Positions 26,161 through 36,040 of a stretch of DNA of 64,000 nt are shown here, piece by piece. The translations under genes and the position numbers were made by a program. The stretch covers positions 4,340,001 to 4,404,000 of the forward strand of contig NZ_CP050451.1 in NCBI RefSeq assembly GCF_014171595.1. The letters run 5' to 3'. Under the pieces are notes generated by a model. The model was given only the letters and a program-made list of their open reading frames with translations, did no database searches and had not been told where the DNA came from. The first letter of the stretch is position 1; each line of letters starts with the position of its first letter. The DNA is from Massilia sp. Se16.2.3. GTDB lineage: Bacteria; Pseudomonadota; Gammaproteobacteria; Burkholderiales; Burkholderiaceae_D.

Positions 26161-26987
26161 TCAGCCGGCCGCGGCACGCACGAAATCGCAGTAGGCCGCC
26201 CCCGCGCCGGGGCATGCAGGGCGCCGTTATGGCCGGCGTCCTCCAGCAGCAGCCAGCGCTTGTCGCTGCGCGGTACGGCATCGAACACGGCCTTGCCCAT
26301 GCGCGGCGGCGTCGTGCGGTCCTTTCCTGCCGCGATGACGAGCGTCGGTGCCGCAAAGCGTGCCGCGGCCGCGAGGTTGTCGGCCTGGCGCAGCGGCGCG
26401 GCCATCTCGATGCTGACGAAGGGCCGGGCATACCACGGCAGCTGCGACTCGACCAGGCCGGTCGCGTTCGTCGCCGTGGTCTCGAGTACCGCCGCCAGTA
26501 CCGGCCGCGCACGGGCCACGTTCGCGGCCATGAAGCCGCCCAGCGACTGGCCATGCACGATGACGCGGCCCGGATAGCGGGCGTTGAGCGCGTCGAAGAT
26601 GGCGAGGGCGTCCAGCCCCATGTTCTCGACGGTCGGCTGGCCGGGAGTGCGGCCATAGCCGCGGTAGTCGAACATGGCGACATTCGTGCCGCACGCAGCC
26701 AGCACCGGCAGCAAGGCGTCCAGGTGCTGGTCGAGGTGGAACATGTTGCCGCCAAAGTAGACGAGCGTACTGCGTGCGCCCGGCTGCTCGAACAGGACCC
26801 CATTCAGTGCGACGCCATCCGCTGCCCGCACCGACAGGTCTTTCACCCCTTCGACGGCCATCCGTTCATCCGGCGCCCGGCCGGGCGCATCGGGCCGGAT
26901 GAACTGGCGTTCCGTCACCCGCACCTGCATGCAGCCCGTCAGTAATGCCCCCGCCAACAAGCCTGCCGCCATGAATCCGATTCGCAT
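26161..26987 (-). CDS. lipoprotein alpha/beta hydrolase, one frameshift near the end
   Basis: About 275 aa. Start ATG 26987 follows AGGAGGCGGG. Lipoprotein signal with lipobox LLTGC at residues 15-19. Alpha/beta hydrolase fold: LVYFGGNMFHLDQHLDAL (oxyanion region), FDYRGYGRTPGQPT, nucleophile Ser in VHGQSLGGFMAA, catalytic Asp in AAGKDRTTPP and His in EDAGHNGAL. Just after that His a G-run (GCGGGGGCGG near 26205) shifts the frame; the other frame gives the natural end YCDFVRAAAG. Similar to the BAAT/YfhR-type serine hydrolases. Anchored in the envelope; substrate unknown. Divergent from the DUF2975 gene. Confidence 0.85.
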
Positions 26988-27067
26988 CCCGCCTCCTGTT
27001 ATACTGATTGTCATTAAATAATAAATTAATGTTAAACGATAATAAGTTAATGAATAACAATAAGTCA
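26988..27067. promoter_or_regulatory. AT-rich divergent promoter region
   Basis: An 80-nt stretch made almost only of A and T words (attaaataataaattaatg, acgataataagttaatg) in a GC-rich genome, between the divergently oriented lipoprotein hydrolase and DUF2975 genes. It contains several TTAAT/ATTAA half-sites that could be operators for the neighbouring HTH protein. Confidence 0.5.
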
Positions 27068-27602
27068 ATGACAAGATACGTCCGCGTCGTGCGCGCGCTG
27101 GCGGGCTTGCTGGCCCTGCTGCAGCTGGCCTATTTCATGCTGTCCTGGATGTTCCCGGAACCGCTGCATGCCGGGCCCATCGCGATGCAGTTCTTTCCGC
27201 GCGGGCTGGCGCCGGGCGCGGTGGCCGGCCTGGCTCCCCCCGTTGCGCTGGGCCGGGCTCGCCTGTGCGCTGCCGGCCCTGCTGACGTTCGCTTATGCGC
27301 TCTGGCGCCTGGACCGCATGCTGCGCGCCTGCGCCGCCGGGAGCATGTTCGCGCTGCGCACGGTGGGCGACATGAAGGCCTTCGTCGCCGGTATTCTCAC
27401 GGCCCTGCTCCTGACCGGCATCGAACCGGCGCTGCGCGTGCTGGTATGGCGCCATGGTTTCGGCGCGGCGGCCCGGCCCCTGAATCTCGGCGTGTCGTCG
27501 GAAGAGCTCCTGCTGCTGCTCGTCTGCGCCCTGTTCTTCGTGGTCGCGGCGATGATGCACGAGGCGCGCCGCATCGCCGAAGACAACGAGGGCTTCGTCT
27601 GA
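27068..27602 (+). CDS. DUF2975 membrane protein, one frameshift
   Basis: About 178 aa. The N-terminal frame from ATG 27068 gives MTRYVRVVRALAGLLALLQL; at the C-run near 27238 (GGCTCCCCCCG) one extra C moves the rest into the frame LRWAGLACALPALLTFAYAL to MMHEARRIAEDNEGFV. Four hydrophobic segments; RRIAEDNEGFV followed at once by a small HTH gene is the usual DUF2975/YozG-like arrangement. Function is unknown; the HTH partner probably represses the pair. The stop overlaps the HTH start (TGATG). Confidence 0.8.
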
Positions 27603-27838
27603 TGGCGATCGTGCTGCACCTGGACGTGATGCTGGCCCAGCGCAAGGTGAAATCGAAGGAACTGGCCGCCTATGTGGGCATCACGGAACAGAACCTGAGC
27701 CTGCTGAAATCGGGGAAGGTGAAGGGCATCCGCTTCTCGACGCTGGAGAAGATCTGCGAGCGGCTGGCCTGCCAGCCGGGCGACATCATTCGCCATGTGC
27801 CGGGCGAGCCCGGCGAGGGCGAGGGGCCCGAGATGTAA
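27602..27838 (+). CDS. small Cro/CI-type HTH regulator (YozG-like)
   Basis: 78 aa. One HTH domain: IVLHLDVMLAQRKVKSKELA, YVGITEQNLSLLKSGKVKGI, RFSTLEKICERLACQPGDII, the HTH_26 pattern that accompanies DUF2975 genes. Acidic glycine-rich end (GEPGEGEGPEM). Start overlaps the upstream stop, so both are made together. It likely autoregulates from the AT-rich region upstream. Confidence 0.92.
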   Translation: MAIVLHLDVMLAQRKVKSKELAAYVGITEQNLSLLKSGKVKGIRFSTLEKICERLACQPGDIIRHVPGEPGEGEGPEM

Positions 27839-27865
27839 GGCGCCGGCGTGGCCCATGCACGCGGA

Positions 27866-28048
27866 TCAGGCTGCGGGCCGCTTGTCGTTCGCAGACGGCG
27901 TGTCTGGCATGCCGGCCTTCCCGGCTCCCGCAGGCGTATCGACCACCAGCACCGCATGCGAGGTCTCGCGCGTGGCCTTCTGCTGCACCACCTGCACGGC
28001 CACGGCGCGGCCATCGATGACTGGCCTGGGATGGCGGAAGAAGAACAT
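27866..28048 (-). CDS. hypothetical small protein downstream of nodT-type gene
   Basis: 60 aa: MFFFRHPRPVIDGRAVAVQV followed by VQQKATRETSHAVLVVDTPA and a Gly/Pro/Ser-rich end. It lies 53 nt past the stop of the NodT-type gene on the same strand, at the tail of the efflux operon. Codon use looks normal for this genome. I do not recognise a family, and it could be a chance frame. Confidence 0.4.
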   Translation of the reverse strand: MFFFRHPRPVIDGRAVAVQVVQQKATRETSHAVLVVDTPAGAGKAGMPDTPSANDKRPAA

Positions 28049-28101
28049 GGCGGGCCCTGTCGTATGGATGAGCACTCGATATGGGCCCGATCCGCCCGCT
28101 T

Positions 28102-29514
28102 TCAAGGATGCGCCGGCGCCTGCCAGCCTCCGCCGAGCGCCTGGATCAGCGCCACCGCCACCGTCTGCCGGTCGGACTGCACCTGCAGCAGCGCGCGGCG
28201 TGCGTTCAAGGCCGTCACCTGCGCCTGCACCACTTCCGTATAGCCCACCTGGCCGGCGCGGTAGCGGTTCATCACCTGCTGCTCGACCAGGTCGGCCGCC
28301 TGCGATGCCTGGCGCCGCAATTCCTGCTGCTGCGCCAGCACGCGCGTCGCGGTCAGCTGGTCCTCGACATCGGCAAAGGCGTTCAGCACCGTCTGGCGGT
28401 AGCGGGCGACCGCCGCCGCATGGCGCGCCTCGGCCGCGGCCACGCCCGCGCGCGTCGCGCCGGCATTGAAGATCGACTGCGCCGCCGACAGGCCGAAGGA
28501 CCAGGCGGCGTTCGACACCGAGAACAGGTCGGCCACGCGGCTGGCCGCCGTGCCGCCGGATGCGGACAGGCCGATGTTCGGAAAATACGCCGCGCGCGCG
28601 ATGCCGATCTCCGCGTTCGCGGCGGCGACATCGCGCTCGGCCGCGGCGATATCCGGACGGCGCTGCAGCAGCGTGGCCGGTACGCCCACCGGCACATCGG
28701 GTACCGTCACCTGCCATTCGGGCAGCGGCGCCAGCGCGAACGCGCCCGGCGCGCGCCCGAGCAGGATCGCGATCGCATGCTCGAACTGGGCACGCTGGCG
28801 CACCGGGGTCAGTTCGTCGCCGCGGGCGCTGGCCAGCTGGGTTTCGGCTTGCAGCACGTCGGTGCGGGCATTGATGCCGACCTTGAAGCGGTTCTGGGTG
28901 ATCTGCAGTTCGCGCTCGTAGCCGGCGATCGTGCGCTTAAGTAAGGCATGCTGGGCGTCGAGCGCGCGCAGGCTGAAGTAGTTGGCGGCGACTTCGCCCC
29001 GGGCCGACAGCCGCGCGTTCGCCAGGTCGGCGGCGCTCGCCGCGGCGCCGGCCTGGGCGCTCGTCACGCCGGCGCGCAGGCGCCCCAGACGTCCGGCTCC
29101 CAGCTGCCGCCCAGGTTCAGGCGGTAGCTGCTGCCGGCACTTTCCCCGCGCACGCCGGAGCGGTTGCCGGAGAGGGTGGCATCCAGGGTCGGGAACAGGG
29201 TCGCGCGCGCTTGCGCCACCTGGGCGCGCGCCTGCGCATAATTGGCGGCGGCCAGCGCCACGTTCTGGTTCGAGACCTCGACCCCGGCCGCGAGACTGTC
29301 CAGCACCGGGTCCCTGAACAGCTGCCACCCGGGGCCCGCGCTCGAGCGCGTCCGCCGGTGCCGCCGGCACCCAGCCATCGAGCGCCTTGAAGCTGGCCGG
29401 TGCCGGCGTTTCCGGAACGCGGTAGGCCGGGCCCACGGCGCAGCCGGCAAGGCTCAGGGCCAGTGCCAGCAGGGTCAGTCGAAACGGCGTGGTTCTCTGC
29501 ATACGGTGTCTCAT
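28102..29514 (-). CDS. NodT/TolC-type outer-membrane efflux lipoprotein, two compensating frameshifts
   Basis: About 470 aa. Lipoprotein signal with lipobox LSLAGC; AVGPAYRVPETPAP is the classical NodT start. Two outer-membrane factor repeats, each with a long coiled-coil; conserved LLQRRPDIAAAERDVAAANA, RAAYFPNIGLSASGG and VLNAFADVEDQL. Residues from about 60 to 145 are out of frame in the stored sequence: an extra base in CCCGGGGCCC near 29336 and a change near 29090 bracket a stretch that in the other frame reads WQLFRDPVLDSLAAGVEVSN and LNLGGSWEPDVWG, exactly the missing family part. Last gene of the mdtABC-type operon, forming the outer-membrane exit. ATG overlaps the mdtC stop. Confidence 0.88.
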   Translation of the reverse strand: MRHRMQRTTPFRLTLLALALSLAGCAVGPAYRVPETPAPASFKALDGWVPAAPADALERGPRVAAVQGPGAGQSRGRGRGLEPERGAGRRQLCAGARPGGASARDPVPDPGCHPLRQPLRRARGKCRQQLPPEPGRQLGAGRLGRLRAGVTSAQAGAAASAADLANARLSARGEVAANYFSLRALDAQHALLKRTIAGYERELQITQNRFKVGINARTDVLQAETQLASARGDELTPVRQRAQFEHAIAILLGRAPGAFALAPLPEWQVTVPDVPVGVPATLLQRRPDIAAAERDVAAANAEIGIARAAYFPNIGLSASGGTAASRVADLFSVSNAAWSFGLSAAQSIFNAGATRAGVAAAEARHAAAVARYRQTVLNAFADVEDQLTATRVLAQQQELRRQASQAADLVEQQVMNRYRAGQVGYTEVVQAQVTALNARRALLQVQSDRQTVAVALIQALGGGWQAPAHP

Positions 29515-32500
29515 CGTGAAATGGAGGGGACGGCTTCGTCGATCGGATGGCGTGCCAGTTCGCGCTCGCCCGGCGTCTTGCGGCGCAGCTTGTCGAGCAG
29601 GACATAGACCACCGGCGTGGTCAGCAGGGTCAGCAACTGGCTGGCGATCAGGCCGCCGATGATGGCAATGCCCAGCGGCTGGCGCAGCTCGGAGCCTTCG
29701 CCGAAGCCGCCGATCGCCAGCGGCAGCGCGCCCAGCGCCGCGGCCAGGGTCGTCATCAGGATCGGGCGGAAGCGCAGCAGGCAGGCTTCGCGCACGGCGG
29801 CCAGGGCCGGCACGTCCTTCGAGCGTTCCAGTTCGAGCGCGAAGTCGATGATCAGGATGGCGTTCTTCTTGACGATGCCGATCAGGAGGAACACGCCGAT
29901 CAGCGCGATGATCGAAAACTCCATGTTGAACATCAGGAGGGCCAGCACCGCGCCCACGCCGGCCGAGGGCAAGGTGGACAGCACGGTGATCGGGTGGATC
30001 AGGCTTTCGTACAGGATGCCCAGCACGATGTAGATCACGACGATGGCCGCAGCGATCAACAGCGGCTGCTGCTGGTTCGATTCCTGCGCCGCGCGTGCCG
30101 TGCCCTCGAAGCTGCCGCGCACGTTGGCCGGCATGGCGATATCGGCTTCGGCCTGGCGTACCGCCGCCTGGCCATCCTCCAGGTTGAAGCCTTCGGCGAG
30201 GTTGAACGACACCGTGGTCGCCAGTTCGCCATCCTGGTGGTTCACCGAGGTCGGGGTGGAGCTTTCGGCGAAGCTGGCGATGGCGGACAGGGGCACCATG
30301 CTGGCGGCGCTGCCGGACAGGGCGGCGCCGCTGGACGCATCGCGCGTGCCACTGAGCGTGGACGCGGGCGCCGGGGTGCTGCCGCTCGCCGCCGCGTTGG
30401 ATGCACCGGCGCTGGCCGACGCCGTGGCGGCATTGGCGCTGCCGCCGCTGCCGCGCGCCGGCACATACACATCCTTGAGCGCTTCCGGCGACTGCGCATA
30501 CTTCTGCGCCACGCCCATGATCACGTGGTACTGGTTCAGCTCATCGTAGATGTTGGCCACCTGGCGCTGGCCAAAGTTGTTGTAGAGCGCATTGTCGACG
30601 TCGCGCGTGCTGATGCCCAGGCGGGCGGCCGTCTGCTTGTCGATCGAGACATACATCTCGACCCCGTTCTCGGCCTGGTCGGTATCGACGTCGACCAGCG
30701 CGTTCTGGCGTTTCATGGCGTCGGCCAGCTTGCCGGCCCATTCCTTCAGGTCTTCGCTGTTGTCGCTTTTCAGGGTGTACTGGTAGGTGGAATTGCTGGA
30801 GCGCCCGCCCATGCGCAGGTCCTGCACCGGATTCAGGAACAGCGACACGCCCGTCACGCGCGCGAGTTTCGGGCGCAGGCGCGCAATCACGGCCTGGCCC
30901 TTGTCAAGGCGCTCGGAGGCGGGCTTGAGGTTGATGAACATGAAGCCGCCCCCTGCCCTGCCGCCACCGGTGAAACCGACCACGGTGTCGACGGCCGGGT
31001 CGCGCTTGATGATGTTCACCAGCTGGCGCATTTTTGCCTGCATGGCCTGGAAGGAGATACTCTGGTCGGCGCGGATGCCGCCGCTGATCTGGCCCGTGTC
31101 CTGCTGCGGGAAGAAGCCTTTCGGCGCGCTTGAAAACAGGTACACGTTCAGGCCGATGACGAACACCAGGATCACCATCACCAGGCCCATGCTGCCCAGC
31201 GCCCAGTCGAGCGCGCGCTCGTACACGCGCAGCAGGCGGTTGAAGCCGCCCTCGGCCCAGCGTGCCAGGCGGCCCGGCGGACGCTCGATGGTGTGGCCTT
31301 TCTTGAGCAGCCAGGCGCACATCATCGGCGTGGTCGTCAGCGAAATGACCAGCGAAATCATGACCGCGCTTGATAAGGTGACGGCGAACTCGCGGAACAG
31401 GCGCCCGACCTGGCCGCCCATGAACAGGAGCGGGATGAAGACGGCCACCAGCGACAGGCTGATCGACAGCACGGTAAAACCCACTTCGCGCGCGCCCAGC
31501 AAGGCGGCTGCCATGCGGTCCATCCCCGCCTCGATGTGGCGCGCCGTGTTCTCCAGCACCACGATGGCATCGTCGACGACGAAACCGGTGGCCACCGTCA
31601 GCGCCATCAGCGACAGGTTGTTCAGACTGAAGCCCAGCATGTACATGACGCCGAAGGTGCCGAGCAGCGAGACGATGGTTGCCACCGCCGGGATGATGGT
31701 GGCGCGCACGCTGCGCAGGAAGACGCTCACCACCAGCACCACCAGCAAAATCGAGAGCATCAGCGTGAATTCGATCTCGTGCAGCGAGGAGCGGATCGAG
31801 TTTGTGCGATCGGACGCCACCTGCAGGGTGACGTCGCCTGGCAGTTGCGCCTGCAGGACTGGCAGCAGCGCGCGCACGCCGTCGACCGTTTCGATGACGT
31901 TCGCCGCCGGCTGGCGCGTGATCAGCACGATCACGGCCGGCTCGCCGTTGAACAGGCCCAGGGTGTTGATGTTTTCCGGGCCGTCGATGACCTCTGCGAT
32001 GTCCTGCAGGCGGATGGCCGCGCCATCGCGCCAGGCGACCACCAGGCCGCGGTAGTCGGCGGCGGTCCTGCCGTTCGTCGCGGTGTCGGCCTGCGAATAG
32101 ATCTGCAGGCGGCGGCCGTCGCCTTCGATGGCGCCTTTCGGGCGGTTCGGATTACTGGCCTGGATGGCCGCGCGCACGTCCTCGGCCGAGACGCCGTAGC
32201 GGTTCAGCGCATAGGGATTCAATTCGACGCGCACCGCCGGCAGCGAGCCGCCCCGATCTCCACTTCGCCCACGCCCGGCACCTGGGCCAGGCGTTGCTGC
32301 ACGATGTTCGACACGGCTTCATAGATCTGGCCCGGGCTGCGCGTCTTCGAGGTGAGCGCCAGGATGATGACGGGCGCATCCGACGGGTTGACCTTGCGGT
32401 AGGTGGGGTTGCTGCGCAAGGTTGCCGGCAGGTCGGCACGGGCCGCGTTGATGGCGGCCTGCACTTCGCGCGCCGCGGAGTCGATCTTGCGGTTCAGGTC

Positions 32501-32785
32501 GAACTGCAGGCTGACGCGGGTGGAGCCATTTCCCGAGTTCGAGGTCATTTCGTTGACACCCGCGATCACCCCCAGCCGGCGTTCGAGCGGCGTCGCCACG
32601 CTGCTGGACATGGTTTCCGGGCTCGCACCGGGGAGCGACGCCGACACCGAAATCGTCGGAAAATCGACCTGCGGCAGCGGCGAGACCGGCAGCACGAAGA
32701 AGGCGGCGATGCCTGCCAGCGCCAGTCCGAGCGTCAGCAGGACGGTCGCGATCGGGCGCTGGACAAAAGGCTTCGACAAATTCAT
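29511..32785 (-). CDS. mdtC: RND multidrug efflux permease, MdtC-like, one frameshift
   Basis: About 1090 aa. Starts [20 protein letters not shown] (ATG 32785, four-base overlap with mdtB). At about 32252 a G is missing from a run (ATCGGGGCGG), so the rest is in the neighbouring frame: [20 protein letters not shown] to the end. Twelve transmembrane segments and both porter repeats are present; the proton-relay acidic pair is in [15 protein letters not shown]. Its porter domain contains an unusual Ser/Ala/Gly-rich stretch of about 55 residues (about 30300-30460). Works as a heterotrimer with MdtB in known systems. Confidence 0.92.
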
Positions 32786-35700
32786 GCGCCGACCTCATGC
32801 GGTTTGCTCGGCGCACGTCCGGACCAGCGCCGCGACACCCGGTCGAAGGCCAGGTAGATCACCGGCGTCGTGAACAGCGTGAGCAGCTGGCTGACGATCA
32901 GGCCGCCGAAGATGGCCAGGCCCAGCGGCCGGCGCAGTTCGGCGCCCTCGCCCCAGCCGAACATCAGCGGCACGGCGGCGAACAGGGCCGCCAGCGTCGT
33001 CATCAGGATCGGCCGGAAGCGCAGCAGCGCCGCCTGGCGGATCGCCTCGAGCGGGCTCTTGCCCCCGTCGCGCTCGGCCTCGATGGCGAAGTCGATCATC
33101 ATGATCGCGTTCTTCTTGACGATGCCGATCAGGAGGATGATGCCGATGATGCCGATCACGCCCAGGCCCTGGCCCGTGATCCACAGGGCCAGCAGCGCGC
33201 CGACGCCGGCCGAGGGCAAGGTCGACAGGATCGTCAGCGGGTGGATGTAGCTCTCGTAGAGCACGCCCAGCACGATGTAGACGCACACCACTGCCGCCAG
33301 GATCAGCCAGAGCTGGTTCGACAGCGAGTTTTCGTAGGCACCGGAAGCGCCGAGGAAGTTCAGCGTCACCGAGGCGGGCAGCTTGATGTCGCTTGCCGCC
33401 TCGCGAATGGCGTCGACGGCCTGGCCAAGCGACGTGCCGGGCGCGGTGTCGAAGCCGATGGTGGTGGCCGGGTACTGGGCCACGTGGGTCACCTGCAGCG
33501 GCGCTTCTTCCTCGCGGATGGTGGCCACGGCGGACAAAGGGGTCGGCTCGCCGGAACTCGTGCGCAGTTGCAGGCGGCCGAGTGCCGCCAGGGACATGGC
33601 CTCGTCCTGTTGCGCTTCCAGGATCACGCGGTACTGGTTGGTTTCGGTGAAGATGGTCGAGACGATGCGCTGGCCGAACGCGCTGTAGAGGGCGTCATCG
33701 ATGGAGGACGCCGTGATACCAAGACGGGAAGCGGTGTCGCGGTCGATGTGCACCACGGCGGCCATGCCCTTCGCGCCGGCGTCGGTGGTGACGTTGCGCA
33801 GGCGCTTCTGCTGGCCCATCTGCGCGACCAGTTTGTTTGCCCAGTCGATGACCATGGCATTGTCGGCGCCTTCCAGCGACACCCGGTACTGGGTAGGCCC
33901 CGTTTCGGCATCGATGGTCAGGTCCTGGGTGGGCTGCAGGTAGAGCGTGACGCCCGCCACGTTCGCAACGCGCTTCCGCAGCCGGTCCATGATCTCATCC
34001 AGATCCCCGTCGCGATCGCGCTTGAGGTTGATCAGCATGGTGCCCGTGTGGAGCATCGTGTTGTTGGCGGCATCGACTCCGACATTGGATGCCAGCGACT
34101 CCACTTCTGGATCCTCGAGTATGGCTTTGGCCGCCGCCTGCTGCATCTCGGCCATGCGCGCATATGAAATCGCCTGGCGCGCTTCCACCCGCGCCTGCAG
34201 CTGGCCCGTGTCCTGGGTCGGGAACAGGCCTTTCGGGATCACCACCCACAGCAAGGCGGTGAGCCCCAGCGTGGCAAGTGCGACGATCAGGGTCAGGCCC
34301 TGGCGCGCCAATACCCACTCGAGGCCACGGTCGTACTTGTGGATCACGCGCTCAAAAAAGGCCTGGGTCTTGCGCGCCCACTTGCCCGGTTTTTCTTCCT
34401 CATGGCTGCGCAGCCAGCGCGCCGACATCATCGGGACCAGCGTCAGCGACACCAGGCCCGAAATCAGGATGGTAATGGCCAGCGTCACGGCGAACTCGCG
34501 GAACAGGCGGCCAACCACGTCGCCCATGAACAGCAGCGGAATGAGCACGGCAATGAGCGACACCGTCAGCGAGATGATGGTGAAACCGATCTGCGCCGCG
34601 CCCTTGATGGCGGCCGCCATTGGCTTTTCGCCCTCTTCGATATAGCGCGCGATGTTCTCGATCATGACGATGGCGTCGTCGACGACGAAGCCGGTGGCGA
34701 TCGTCAGCGCCATCAGCGACAGGTTGTTCAGGCTGTAGCCGAGCAGGTACATCACGCCAAAGGTACCGACCAGCGAGATCGGCACGGCCAGGCTGGCGAT
34801 CACCGTGGCGCGCACGCTGTGGAGGAAGGCGAAGATCACCAGCACGACCAGCACCACGGCCAGCAGCAGCTCGATCTGCACGTGTTCGACCGAGGCGCGG
34901 ATGCCCGTGGTGCGGTCGGACAGCACGTCCAGGCGCAGGGCGCTTGGCAGGCCGGCCTGCAGTTCCGGCAGGCGCTCCTTGATGGCGTCGACGGTGGCGA
35001 TCACGTTCGCGCCGGGCTGTCGCTGCACGTTCAGGATGATCGCGGGTTTCAGGTTGGCCCAGGCGCCCAGGCGCACGTTCTCGGCCGAGTCGACCACGCG
35101 CGCCACGTTTTCCAGGCGCACCGGCGCGCCGTTGCGGTAAGCGACGATCAGGTTCTTGTAATCGTCGACGGTGACCAGCTGGTCGTTGGCGTTGATCGCA
35201 TAGGCGCGCGTCGGGCCGTCGAAGCTGCCCTTGGCACTGTTGGCATTCGCCGCCGTGATCGCACTGCGCAGCGTGTCGAGCCCCAGGCCGTGCGAGGCCA
35301 GTGCCTCGGTATCGGCCTGGATGCGCACCGCGGGGCGCTGTCCGCCCGAGAGCGAGACCAGGCCCACGCCCGAGACCTGGCTGATCTTCAGGGCCAGGCG
35401 CGTGTTGACCAGGTTCTGGATTTCCGTGAGCGGCAACGTATCCGAGGTAATCGCCAGCGTCAGCACGGGGGCGTCGGCCGGATTCACCTTGGCGTAGACG
35501 GGCGGCGCCGGCAGGTCGGCCGGCAGCAGCGAGCCGCCGGCATTGATCGCGGCCTGCACTTCCTGTTCCGCCACGTCCAGCGTCTGGCCGAGGCCGAACT
35601 GCAGCGTCACCACCGACACGCCCGCCGCGCTGGTCGAACTCATGCGCGTCAGGCCCGACATCTGGCCGAACTGGCGTTCGAGCGGGGCGGTGACGGTGCG

Positions 35701-35880
35701 CGACATGACCTCGGGACTGGCGCCGGGATACAGGGTCTGCACCTGGATGGTCGGGAAGTCGACCTGGGGCAGTGCCGACAGGGGCAGGAACTTGTAGCCG
35801 ACCAGGCCGGCCAGCACGATGGCCAGCATCAGGAGCGCTGTGGCGACCGGGCGGCGGATGAAGGGGCCGGAGGGGCTCAT
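32782..35880 (-). CDS. mdtB: RND multidrug efflux permease, MdtB-like
   Basis: 1032 aa, intact. Start [20 protein letters not shown] at 35880; the frame stays open upstream into a repeat element, so the longer start is not real. Hallmarks: [38 protein letters not shown], the relay motif [29 protein letters not shown] and the late [20 protein letters not shown]. Twelve transmembrane segments, two large periplasmic loops. It pumps drugs such as bile salts or novobiocin in known MdtABC systems. The 160-nt gap from mdtA is unusual for this operon and is filled by a composite repeat. Confidence 0.94.
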   Translation of the reverse strand: MSPSGPFIRRPVATALLMLAIVLAGLVGYKFLPLSALPQVDFPTIQVQTLYPGASPEVMSRTVTAPLERQFGQMSGLTRMSSTSAAGVSVVTLQFGLGQTLDVAEQEVQAAINAGGSLLPADLPAPPVYAKVNPADAPVLTLAITSDTLPLTEIQNLVNTRLALKISQVSGVGLVSLSGGQRPAVRIQADTEALASHGLGLDTLRSAITAANANSAKGSFDGPTRAYAINANDQLVTVDDYKNLIVAYRNGAPVRLENVARVVDSAENVRLGAWANLKPAIILNVQRQPGANVIATVDAIKERLPELQAGLPSALRLDVLSDRTTGIRASVEHVQIELLLAVVLVVLVIFAFLHSVRATVIASLAVPISLVGTFGVMYLLGYSLNNLSLMALTIATGFVVDDAIVMIENIARYIEEGEKPMAAAIKGAAQIGFTIISLTVSLIAVLIPLLFMGDVVGRLFREFAVTLAITILISGLVSLTLVPMMSARWLRSHEEEKPGKWARKTQAFFERVIHKYDRGLEWVLARQGLTLIVALATLGLTALLWVVIPKGLFPTQDTGQLQARVEARQAISYARMAEMQQAAAKAILEDPEVESLASNVGVDAANNTMLHTGTMLINLKRDRDGDLDEIMDRLRKRVANVAGVTLYLQPTQDLTIDAETGPTQYRVSLEGADNAMVIDWANKLVAQMGQQKRLRNVTTDAGAKGMAAVVHIDRDTASRLGITASSIDDALYSAFGQRIVSTIFTETNQYRVILEAQQDEAMSLAALGRLQLRTSSGEPTPLSAVATIREEEAPLQVTHVAQYPATTIGFDTAPGTSLGQAVDAIREAASDIKLPASVTLNFLGASGAYENSLSNQLWLILAAVVCVYIVLGVLYESYIHPLTILSTLPSAGVGALLALWITGQGLGVIGIIGIILLIGIVKKNAIMMIDFAIEAERDGGKSPLEAIRQAALLRFRPILMTTLAALFAAVPLMFGWGEGAELRRPLGLAIFGGLIVSQLLTLFTTPVIYLAFDRVSRRWSGRAPSKPHEVGA

Positions 35881-35897
35881 GGGTGCACCATTGACCC

Positions 35898-36032
35898 GTA
35901 GGGTGGGCACTCGTGCCCACGCGGATTGAACGGATGATCGACCACGACCGTGTTCGCACACGACGCGCGCGCGATGCGGGACGGTTTCGACATGGATGCG
36001 TCATACCGCGTGGGCTCGAGAGCCCACCCTAC
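35898..36032. repeat. 135-bp composite repeat bounded by facing 27-bp palindromes
   Basis: Left end (35898-35924) GTAGGGTGGGCACTCGTGCC then CACGCGG; right end (36006-36032) is the same family in the opposite direction, CCGCGTGGGCTCGAGAGCCC then ACCCTAC. The core is 81 nt. The right end is identical base for base to 41732-41758. It sits in the mdtA-mdtB gap. Size and plan match each unit of the tandem array near 41.5 kb. It resembles REP/BIME or MITE-like elements; no transposase gene is in the window. Confidence 0.85.
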
Positions 36033-36040
36033 GAAACCCA

